Source: Citrus sinensis
Taxonomy: Eukaryota; Streptophyta; Magnoliopsida; Sapindales; Rutaceae
NCBI RefSeq assembly: GCF_022201045.2
Contig: NC_068556.1
Coordinates: 17,837,501-17,901,500, forward strand
Reading direction: 5' to 3'
Length of the DNA: 64,000 nucleotides
The stretch's first letter is position 1, and the number at the start of each line of letters is the position of its first letter. Positions 54,629-64,000 of the stretch are shown piece by piece. The translations under genes were made by a program, and so were the position numbers. The notes under the pieces are model-generated. The model worked only from the letters and a program-made list of their open reading frames with translations. It searched no databases and was not told where the DNA came from.

Positions 54629-56345
54629 TTAAACTCTTATGGCGTCGACATATGATTTTCCACGCAGTTCACGTCCAAAATATCCCCTCAAGTATTCTGC
54701 AACACCTATCCTCCTAAACAATGCTGGAGTTTCCGGGGTGAGAAGGCTTGGCGCCGGACCCAAATCACCCTCTATTTTAGGGGTGTGGAATGTCGCAATA
54801 GAGAGTCTTTCTTTCTTCGTGTTTACAGTTCCTCGGTGCTCGATGCTACGATAAATTCCATTGGTTATTATCTGCAGAATCATAGCAAAGAACACCAATA
54901 ATCGATAAAAACAGCCGTAAAGGGGAAAAAAAACTATTGAAAAGGTCAAAAGCATTATGAGTTACCTCTAAAACGTCGCCAATGTTGATTATAAAAGCAT
55001 CTGGGAGTGGTTTAATAGGAACCCACATCCCATCTTTCTTGATTTGGAGGCCATCCACCTCATTGATTTGGAGGAGAATAGAGAGTCCGGCAGCATCTGA
55101 GTGAGAGTTGAGGCCAATAACAAGCTCTGGTTGGGGACATGGAGGACAGTAGTTCATCCGCATGGACTGCATCCCTCCCTCAAATAACTCTTTCATGTCA
55201 TTTGGATCCATTCTTAAAGTTTTTGCCATTTGGTTAAGGACTTTTTGGGCCAGATTATTCATTTCTTTAGAGTGGGCTTCCAAGGTGTCTCTACAAGAAC
55301 ATATAAAATAAAACTAATTTAACCTTCCAGCACATTAACTGGGAACAAATTAATAGGCAGACTCGGAGGGGGAGAAGGAGAAACCTGAGTGGGAGAGGAA
55401 GCTTGGGAAACAGATGGGGTTTCCTCAGATAAGTGGGGAGGGTGGACATAAGAAACATGTCTGACCAGTCAAGCTTCGTTTCCTCAGACATGACAAAGGC
55501 CTGTCCGTATCCTTCGACATCTCCCGGTTGTTGCCAATACTTCTTCTTCTCTTCCATTGGAAGCTTAAAGAACTCTGGAATTTCTTGCTTCAATTTCTCT
55601 ATCAATGAACTGCTCACTCCATGATTTATCAACTGCATTGATTAACGTTAGGAAAATTTCTTGACCCAAAATTTAAGCTGATCGATAAGGGCTCGATAAT
55701 TGTATTTGACTTATAAATCTTAACGGGTTCACACACATGCTGAGGTGGAATGCCCCGTAAGACTCTTAAGAAAATTACATAAACATAAATGTTGTGTTTA
55801 TTTATAATTTTATCTTTTAAAATAGAGTTTTTATAATTTGGCCCCTGCAAGTTCAATACTTAGTAACTTAACTCAATAATTAAATATATTCTTACTTAAA
55901 AATTTGCTTTTATAAAATGTTGGCCCCTCCAAAATTTTAGTCTAGCTCGGCCCCTGCTCTTACATGAAATTTGACTAGGTTTGAGACTTTGGCTATGATA
56001 GTATGATACTATGTGTTAGAGAAACATTGACCCAAAAATTTAAACTGATAGGTAAAGGACCATTAAGGCGAAGAGTAGTGTGCGAAGTACCTGGAAGAAA
56101 CCCCAGTCTCTGCATGCCATGTGAAGATTCTCCAGCTCTGAGTGCGTGGAATCCCCAGAGTCAGAGAGCAACTTGTCCATGTCGATGATGGGAAGTTGTT
56201 GTGACAAATTGGTGTTGCATGCGAACGGAGGGTCTTGATCGGGGCGAAGGTATTGCGGTGGAATTGCAGTCAGCGGCTCTTTCACCAGCTCTTGAACATA
56301 AGGAACCTCCAGAGAACTCCCCAGCACTATTGGTTTTGGCTCCAT
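54629..56345 (-). CDS. 2-oxoglutarate/Fe(II)-dependent dioxygenase, SRG1-like, 4 exons
   Basis: Exons 56091-56345, 55385-55632, 54966-55290 and 54629-54871 join to 356 codons, the usual length; introns are GT-AG with matching phases. The N-terminal DIOX_N domain has [10 protein letters not shown] and WGFFQLINHGV. The catalytic jelly-roll has iron ligands H231 and D233 (NSHSDAAGL) and H288 (SIEHRGTV), and the 2-oxoglutarate-binding R298-x-S300 (ERLSIATF). [10 protein letters not shown] precedes the iron site as in plant family members. SRG1-type enzymes hydroxylate or demethylate specialised metabolites or hormones in the cytosol; the substrate here is unknown. All catalytic residues are intact. 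A hAT-like element sits 92 bp upstream of the start codon. Confidence 0.93.
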
Positions 56346-56436
56346 TGACGAGATGATTGATCTTTCTTAATTTCTAGCGATTTTTTACTTCTGTTTCTTG
56401 TTGCTTGTTTTGCCACCGGCATGGATGGGGTATAAA

Positions 56437-57137
56437 TAGGGATGGCAAAATCCTCCACGGGTTTGGGGTCCCATGGAGCCCCACCCCAAATGGGAAAAAT
56501 TTTGAATAATTTTTGGAGAATGGGGTGGGGAGTGGGGGAAAAATAATCCCCAAATTCTTAATGAGGTGGAGTTTGGTTTTGCACTCCCCACCCCACCCCC
56601 ACCCCAATCCCCATTATATATAAATATATTTTTAATTCTTATTTAATAAATTTTATTTTATGAATTATAATGTCAATGAATATTTTTTTAATTTTTATGC
56701 AATATAAACAGGATATGAATGAAAGAAAACCCTATAATATTTTTCAACTATGAAACATTGTTATATTTTCTTTTCTCTTTTAAAGTGCTACGCTCTTTAA
56801 ATATTTTTTATTTTTAATATCATTTTAAAATATTGTTTCAAACTTTTAGATATTTTTTAAAAAGAATTTAAATACTTTATAATATGGTGATGATTTTATT
56901 TTAAGTCTCTAATTTTTAACTTACTGAAATCATGTATTTATACCTAATATAAAATAGATAAATGGGGATAGGGAAAGCATTCCCCACATGGGGATTCCCC
57001 ATCCCCACCCCACTAAATTTATTGGGGAATGAAGTGGAAAATGGAGGTAAAAATTTCTAACGGAGTGGGGAATGGGATAGGCCTCCCCACCCCCACCCCA
57101 TCCCACCCCACCCCACCCCACCCCATTGCCATCCCTA
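56437..57137. mobile_element. hAT-like TAGGGATGGC element, 701 bp, in the dioxygenase promoter
   Basis: Starts tagggatggcaaaatcc and ends ttgccatcccta. The flanks ggtataaa (56429-56436) and agtataaa (57138-57145) form a 7/8 duplication. The subterminal regions are dense in ccccacccc/ggggtgggg words; the middle is AT-rich. No transposase. It lies between 92 and 792 bp upstream of the dioxygenase ATG, so the original promoter is displaced. Confidence 0.85.
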
Positions 57138-58323
57138 AGTATAAATAGGGAGCAATGATCCTTACCTCGAAGCTGGGTATACGAAATGACTAACATGGCC
57201 CGTATTTTGTCCCATTCACGAGACCGCATTTTTATAAACATTAATTAAAATTGAAAAATGAAAAAATAAGAAAAACTGTTACCTACTTTTAAGGAGAAAA
57301 ACTTTGCTGTGGGCAGTCGGTCTCACTCAATTTTTTCTCCTCCTTCGGATGAAAAAAAAAAATTATCAAATGGTATATCACTTGAGTAATCCTTCTTAAT
57401 TCAGTAAATGGATTTTATTGAAAAATTAGTGTGTTTTAATGTGTAATCTATCAGATCTGGCCAAATAACAATTTTTTTATTGATCAAGCGCACGTTAAGG
57501 TGTTGCACCTGATTTATGTAAATATTTTTTTTTCCCTTTCGAGAGACATTTTTAAGGTAAATATTTTTTTTTAAAAAAAAAAAATAAGGTGATCCTATGA
57601 TAATTAAAGGTACAGTCACAAATTATTTTGTACAAGTTTGTATATAACACTGTTAATCCAATGAAAATATTATGTGAGCAAGTGATATGATTTCATCCAA
57701 GTTAGTTATATTGCGTTATTTTGTACAAGATAATCTGTATAAAGAATTTGTGATTTTATTATTACATATCCCGATATAAAACATCAATACTGTTACTATT
57801 AAGATGGATCCTAATCCTGAAATAAAATTAAATGTTTTAAAATATCAATACTGTTACTATTGAGATGGATCCTAGTCCTAAGATAAAATTAAATGTTTCT
57901 GAATTAGTAAAATAAAATTGATGAAAAAAATATTAGAAAAACTAGCTAGAGAATAAATTACATGTTACTTAAAAGTCCACTAAAATTAAACTATGGTTGG
58001 CATACAACAACCCAATTTTTGAGGACATCGTTCTCGATTTTGCTACGAATAGTAGCAAAATTAGATTAGGTGAGTTTTGTCATTCGTCAACATTAGAAGA
58101 TATATATATATATATATATTTTTTTTACAATAGAAGATTTTTTTTAAGATTATGTGAGTAATGACAACATTCGAATTGGTGACCTTGACGGACAGCTAGA
58201 TTTTCGGAAGGTCGATCATTTCATCTCATGCCTGTCGAAACTAATAATAATATAATAAAAAAAAATTCTGCAAAGAAATAAAAAATACGTTGAACAATTT
58301 AGGATTAATCCTGCCTCGAGGTC
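57138..58323. other. Intergenic region with a tandem duplication
   Basis: AT-rich, no gene. Contains the duplication at 57783-57898 and a (ta)n run near 58100-58120. A stretch at 58120-58250 (T-run then acattcgaattggtgacctt) may be a SINE-like fragment. Confidence 0.4.
57783..57898 (+). repeat. 61-bp tandem duplication
   Basis: atcaatactgttactatt, then gatggatcct and ataaaattaaatgttt, occurs at 57783 and 57844 with about three differences. Confidence 0.9.
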
Positions 58324-58328
58324 TAAAG

Positions 58329-58836
58329 TGTTGAAAAGTCATGCACGTGACATTGAAATTCAAAAATGAATGCAAAATTTCAAATGGCTACCAAATATTT
58401 GAAGAAAAAATGGAAAGTTGGCAAATTTGTCAAATTTGCCAAATGGACACCATTGACTATTGGCTTAGATTAGGTGGAATAGTAAAGGGGTTGGTGCAAT
58501 AGTGCCATTATTTTTCCTATAAATAGATGGTACTTCTTCCATTCTATATCATCCCAAAATTGTTAAGCTTATAAGTTTTTAAGCTTTTGAGAGAAGTGAG
58601 AGAAGTGTGTCTGGGGAATTTATCTTTCCTGCAGAGTGTGAGAGTACTTGGTATATTTAGATTTCTGGGAAGTGAGATTCGTTACTCAAATATTGTATTC
58701 TATTAATTGTTAAATAAACAATTATTCTTTCTTGCCTTCGTGGATGTAGGTTTAATTACCGAACCACGTAAATTCTTGTGTCCTTTATTTTTCAGTAATT
58801 ATTTGGTGCACTTGATTCCGCATTCCGCGCACAACA
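58329..58836 (+). mobile_element. Solo LTR of the copia family, plus orientation
   Basis: Starts tgttgaaaagtcatgc, TATA box cctataaatag (58517-58528), ends cgcgcacaaca. Flanked by exact taaag at 58324-58328 and 58837-58841. From about 58560 on it matches the inverted sequence of the copia LTRs (ggtgcacttgattccgc end), while its U3 start differs. It is therefore a related but distinct subfamily. Confidence 0.9.
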
Positions 58837-58841
58837 TAAAG

Positions 58842-59933
58842 GTTGAGGACAAATTAAAGAATCCTTATACCTTCCTCTTATATCAATTTAAAATTTCATT
58901 TTGTTATTACAAGTTATATTTGTTATATTCTGTACGCATTAATAAGTTGACCTATTCACTCCAAAATAAGATGGAACTCTAGATTAGAGATTGATGTAAT
59001 ATTTGTCTCATAATTTAAAAACAAACTAAAGCACTGATGTAATTATGGAGTAAAAAGTTGAAAGCTGTAGATTTTAAAATATGAGGGAGAAATGATTAAT
59101 TATATGAAATAAGATTGAGACTTTAGCCATTTTATTTAGCGGTGGAAAAATGAATAAATGAATCGAATTCGAATCGAATCGTTAACGAATTTGGTTAAAA
59201 TTCTACTGATTCAAATTCGATTCGTTTATTAAACGAATTGAAATTTCAAGATTCGAATTCGATTCATCTATTAAACGAATATTCGGTTTAATTCGTTTAA
59301 TTCATTTAGTAAAATTCATAAACGAATCGAACTAAATTTGGATTCGTTTATTCTATAACGAATTCATAACAAATTTTGATTCGTTTATTATTCATGTACA
59401 AAATATAATTCATAAATAAAAATTAAGCAAAATAAATTATAAAAACTCCACACATTTAATAGCCTACAAAATATAAATAATCCAAACCATATTCTAAGAT
59501 TAAAAATACAGTCATCCAAACACTAAATTACAAATTCTTAAGTAATTTCTTCAATTCTCTTCATCTTGTCTTTGTCATCTTGAAAACAAGAATCCTACAC
59601 ATAAAAAGTGAAAAAAAAAAAATTAGTTAGCAAGATAAATTAAAATTTTAACTTAAATAATTGAAAAAAAAATTACTTAGTTCCATTTAGAAAATTAAAA
59701 TGCAGCAATGGATGTCAATTGCTCATGAACAATCATATGCCACAAAATACAATCTCACTTCTTCAACATCCAATACGTATGTCATGAGTCTTAACAAATG
59801 TGTATTTATTTTTATGTATCTTAATTAATACATAGATTCCACAAAACTTAAATAGAACACAATATTTATTTTTATATATGAATATGGAAATTAGAGATTG
59901 GAATTTTGCAAATGTAAAGAGTTTAGAAGAGGG
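58842..59933. other. Intergenic region with gaattcg-type degenerate repeats
   Basis: No gene. Between about 59139 and 59400, words such as attcgaattcgattcgtt and aacgaatcgaa recur on both strands. The block begins tagcggtggaaaaatg, similar to the TAGGGATGGCAAA termini, so it may be a decayed hAT-like element; the opposite end was not found. Confidence 0.45.
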
Positions 59934-59941
59934 ATTATGGA

Positions 59942-62634
59942 TAGGGATGGCAATTTAGCCGCCTAAGCGGACTTTTTCAAACCCAGGCCCAGACCCAAAT
60001 TATTGACAATAGGCTCAAGCCCTCCAAAAACCTGTCCATACTTAGAGGGGTTGGGCTTGGACCTAAAGCCCACGAGCCCAAGCCTGGGCTTAGATAATTT
60101 TTTTTAAAAGAATTTTTAATAGAGTTTAAAATAGGAAAAAATAAATGAACACTTAAATTATAACACCTCAAATCTAAGGAGCTTACTTACAAATCAAAAT
60201 CCTTACACAAAAATCTTAAACTGAAATACTTCAAAATTTTAATCAACTAAAACCATAAATTCATGTGTCTAACACTAAATAATCTCTCCCAAAAATATAA
60301 ATATAACAAAAGTCTCAAAACTCTCAAATTACAAGTTGAGTTTATCCATTCTCTTATTCAACTAGCAAAAAAAAAAAAAATCTCTAACTCCAATAATAAG
60401 CACATCTCTCAACAAGGTACTTAATCTACAAAAAGTAATGACGAGAGGTGAGTCGTCAACTCGATAAGTAAAATCATTCCCAACATACTAGACTTATCAA
60501 TACCAAAAATATGCCAGACCTTTTTTTATTTAAAACATATATAATAATTCATAAATTTTATAAATGACATATCACGATAAAATGACATAAAACCATAGTG
60601 ATCCAAAACATCAAAAGTATAGTTAATTATGAAAGCAAATCGTATAACACATACACAGAAAACAAAATGTTAGCTCATGTCACATAGTGTCACTTATAAT
60701 CCCAGTGACCCACCCAGAAAAAGAATCAGAATATCGTGTACACACTCAGAATAGAAATATAGTACTAGTCCAGAACATATATATATATATATATATCGTA
60801 TTATACGATCAGAATCAAAATAAAAATAACTATGGACAATGAACCAAAACATTCAAATTAGCTTTTCATATGTAACGACTTATACGTGAAACTTTGCACT
60901 ATATGAGGCATTTTACGGCGCTCTAGCTCTCAAGAGGTGGCCCCCATACAATCATAAATAATTTAAATCGTATATAGACACAAACATTCATATCAGATTC
61001 ATAAATGTCTGTAACAATAGTTTAGGGTTGCAAAATATTTTACAGACAAAATCATAAAAGGTAATCATGTAACAAAATAAATTACATATTTAAAAGCTTA
61101 TAATATTCTATTAAAACTATAAAAATAACATAATTTTTAGATTTGAAAACATAAACACAAACTAATTTTTTTATAAAAAAAACAATTGATTTTCAAAAAA
61201 CTATAAAAACACATGTACATATATTAGTATCAAAATAACAATACTTATCCAATATATTAGAAATGAAGTTACTTATCTCGATAAAAGAATTTGATCTAAC
61301 CTGCCTCTAAGAGCCTCAAGTACCTCCAACTTAGTCTAATTCTCATAATTTTAACTCTTACTCTAAAAATCAAAATGACATAACATTCTGCAGAACTATT
61401 CTGAACATCCATAGGTATCTCATGTAAAATTTTTAAGAAGATCTGATATCAAAAATATTTTCAAAACTATTTGTTTCTTGAAAAATTCGAAACTTTTTCA
61501 CAATACCTTAACTGAACAAAACAGATTCTAAGATTTTTATAAACTCAGATACGAATCAGAAAATTATGAAATTAAAACTGTGAATACTAGACATATATAT
61601 CAATCTCTGTTTAAAATTTCAGAATTTTTCGAACTCGTTTGGTACTGCAAATAATTTTGTGAATTTTATTATTCTGCTGAAGTCGCAGTTTTACAGTGCA
61701 GCGGTGTCTGTTTCGAAAATACATATAAAATTGAAAACGAAGTCAAATCTCATGAAACAAAATTTATTAAATAAGCCCTACATGTCTAGTTTTCAGAAAG
61801 ATAAGGTTCTTAAGAAGAATCGTTCAGAAAATATATGTTTAATTTCGAGATACTCATGCTGTCCAAAATTGTCCAGTGTGCTTAATACATTAAGAATTGA
61901 TTAACAAGACTCAACAATAAATCAGAGCCCTAAACAGAACTTAAACACATCCTAAATCATGCATTATGATCAGTACCAATCTAAAATCATGCCAATTAAA
62001 ACCCTAAATAGAGTGATAGGAAAATTTGTGGAGAATAGGGTGAGTAAACATACCAACCGTTATAATTCTCTCTTAAACAAAGGTTTGAATCCTTGAGTAT
62101 GCAAGGGCAAGATGAGTAGTAGAGAAAAAGAAGAAAATGTCGTGGACTCAGGGTTATAGAAGGGAGAAAAATATGAATTTATAGGGAGTCTTAAAAAACC
62201 CTATTAAATTTAGAAAAATAAACTTTTTCCAAAATTTACCCAATGAATAACCTATTTATAATTTTAATATCCTTATTAATAAGTGTTATAGTCATATATG
62301 TTTTCTAATAAAAGCCGAATTTCTATAATTTAAAATTATGAAATTTGACGTTACATAAATTAAATATCATTAGTTGATTATACAATATATAACAGACTAA
62401 TAATCAAATATACAAAGTAGAATATATATATATATATTAAAATAAAAAGCTTATAATATATAAAATAAAATAAAATATTTATAAAATATAAAGTTTGGGC
62501 CAAGACTGAGCTTATGAACCCATATACAAGCCCATCTACAGTGGGCTTTTAAATTTTCAGCTCATTCGCTGCTGACCAAGGTTGGACAAGCCCTTTACGA
62601 CCCAGGCCAGGCCTGGATTTTTTGGCCGTCTCTA
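59942..62634. mobile_element. hAT-like TAGGGATGGC element, 2,693 bp, with nested solo LTR
   Basis: Starts tagggatggcaatttag and ends ttggccgtctcta, imperfect inverted termini. Flanked by exact attatgga at 59934-59941 and 62635-62642. Subterminal regions carry aggccca/caggcct words. Removing the nested LTR leaves about 490 bp, similar in size to the element at 64-2226. No transposase. Confidence 0.85.
60159..62355 (-). mobile_element. Solo LTR, 2,197 bp, TGTAACACC type
   Basis: Flanked by exact taaat at 60154-60158 and 62356-62360. On the minus strand it starts tgtaacgtcaaatttc and ends ttgaggtgttata, i.e. the TGTAACACC/GGTGTTACA termini typical of Tekay/Del-like chromovirus LTRs, with the last CA mutated to TA. 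A TATA-like ctataaattc (minus strand, near 62180) is followed by a leader-like region. No internal domains, so it is a solo LTR. Frames within it are not genes. Confidence 0.8.
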
Positions 62635-62642
62635 ATTATGGA

Positions 62643-63514
62643 GCAATTTGAGATATATACCAAAGCAATTAATTATCAAAAAGGGAAAATTGAAAACATC
62701 CTAATTATTTTAAAATCAATTGCAAAATGCTTCAAAGCACTGGTGGTGCATGCGGGTGCCACAAATAATGGGTCAAATCATGTGTAGAAGCAGAACATGC
62801 ATGCTTGAGAATTTTGGATCACCGCATATTTCAATGCAAAAGATATAAAAAGGCACATCATTCGATCGTCAAAAATAAACGCAAGCTATCCTAAACTAAA
62901 CATAGTAAAAGATTGAAAACCTTCTGTATCTAGTCACTCTCTCTGACTAATGCAAATGAGACAACAAATTAAATAAGAAACATCAAAAAAGAGCAAAAAT
63001 AACAATTCTCAATTATGGTGATGATAACTAAACTCACTTGGCATGATTGACTTGAGAGACTCAGTACATACTAAAAAAAAAAACCTTACTGTGCCTAGCC
63101 CATGCCCATTCATTTTCATAAAAGCAACCCCAAGAACATGGCCAATCACCCAGGTGTGCTCATAAAAGCAATTTTGATATTAAGTTTCAAATGGAAGTTA
63201 GCATCCGTAAAACAGTAGATTCTCTGAAAAATAATAACAGTAGTACAAAATAAACAGGGTAATTATTTTGAAAGTTTAACAGTGAAGGTGATACAAAAGA
63301 TTGGCTGTAAAGAAACAGTTTCCCCATTTTTTTCGCCCTCGAATCCCAGACCCGGTCTACAACACTATGCCACAATTTAGGAACAGAGACATGTAAGGAA
63401 CCAGAACTAGCAGCACTCCACCAATCACGTCATCTCCAACGGAACAAAAACACTAATGGAGGCTGCAAAAAATGGCAGTGCCCACCTCTCAAATTGGTTA
63501 AGTTTTAGAATGCT
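62643..63514. other. Downstream region of the PRP19 gene
   Basis: No gene. The part nearest 63514 should be the 3' UTR of the PRP19 gene on the minus strand. The segment 63090-63155 resembles 46370-46437. Confidence 0.45.
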
Positions 63515-64000
63515 CTATGATTCTGATGGAGCATCATTGCCAGGCAGACCAAATACACGTAGATTGCGGTCCATTGATCCCACAGCAATGTATTTCGCAT
63601 CTGGACCAAATTTCACACAAGTTGCCTTACCTGCAAACAGAACAGATTTCATAGTATCAATCAAATGCAGCGACTCGTTAACTACAGGTCTGGCCAAGCA
63701 CAAATAGAAACAAGAAAGAAGCAGCACCTGTGCCTGATAAATCAGGAAAAGTTTTGATACAATTCCAATCAGCTTTAACGCTGGCCACTTGGTAGACTCT
63801 GCAGAAGCATGTAACTTATCAATATGATATGAAGACTAGGCTACAAATTAGTTGAGACTTCAAAATACTCAGTCATTTGTTCGTGCAACTTCACCAATTA
63901 TATGATATAAATTTATAATCTTCGGGCTCATTTTTATAGAATGCATACACACGACCAGTGCTCCTACTCCAACCACAAAAGATCCAATTATAATCTTCAG
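63515..64000 (-). CDS. PRP19: PRP19/MAC3 WD40 splicing factor, 3' end (partial)
   Basis: Only the last two coding exons are inside: 63728-63798 ([20 protein letters not shown]) and 63515-63630 ([20 protein letters not shown], ending NDAPSES then stop). They join in phase through SGTGK. The sequence is the last WD40 blade of plant PRP19 (MAC3), the U-box E3 ligase and scaffold of the NineTeen/MOS4-associated spliceosome complex in the nucleus. The U-box, coiled coil and other blades lie beyond the right edge; 63799-64000 is intron as far as I can tell. The frame running into 63631-63727 is intron read-through. Confidence 0.88.

Noticed and set aside
59977-60171. 64-codon minus-strand frame
   Set aside because: It lies in the subterminal repeats of the hAT-like element and crosses into the nested LTR.

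Overview
This window is nuclear DNA of a flowering plant, almost certainly a eudicot. Support comes from spliced genes with GT-AG introns, plant-only families (PLS-class PPR editing factors, a DUF26 plasmodesmal protein, TOM9, an SRG1-like dioxygenase) and plant-type LTR retrotransposons, MULE MITEs and hAT-like elements. The AT-rich intergenic DNA and small gene size suit a compact rosid genome; Citrus would fit, but nothing here proves the genus.

Layout. 1-2254: a hAT-like TAGGGATGGC element carrying a nested solo LTR and ending in a palindrome. 2383-4413 (+): PPR protein. 5013-6765 (-): spliced gene of unknown function with an exact 90-bp coding repeat. 7931-10666 (+): four-exon spermidine-synthase-fold methyltransferase. 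10715-11159: MULE-type MITE. 11349-11660 (+): TOM9. 13512-15239 (+): DYW-class PPR protein. 15423-15756: MITE, followed by about 5 kb of AT-rich DNA. 20771-21933 (-): PDLP-type double-DUF26 membrane protein.

23404-36204: a complete, very young Tat-like Ty3/gypsy retrotransposon. It has TSDs gttgg, LTRs with 2 differences in about 1,023 aligned bases, and one intact gag-pro-RT-RH-INT ORF. On the opposite strand it carries a four-exon gene of 649 codons (gypsy-type transposon domain plus coiled coil). The whole element is studded with the palindrome GGTACC: about 55 copies by eye, against about 3 in the other 51 kb. Eleven exact 19-bp units form an array in each LTR, and GGTACC also occurs in all three codon frames within the ORFs. 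This is the most unusual signal in the window.

39187-43548 (+): eight-exon TLDc/OXR-type gene. 45267-45742: solo LTR. 45994-46099: possible orphan first exon. 47321-51795 (-): broken Ty1/copia element. 54629-56345 (-): four-exon 2-oxoglutarate dioxygenase of the SRG1 type, with a hAT-like element just upstream (56437-57137). 58329-58836: solo LTR related to the copia element but inverted. 59942-62634: hAT-like element with a nested 2.2-kb solo LTR. 63515-64000 (-): 3' end of a PRP19/MAC3 gene running off the window.

The host genes are unrelated housekeeping or organelle-expression genes with no operon logic. Three of them (two PPR proteins, TOM9) are tied to organelle function. The accessory biology lies in the transposons, which show repeated nesting, solo-LTR formation and terminal rearrangement. 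Exon coordinates were deduced by eye from reading frame and splice consensus; no alignments or transcripts were available.
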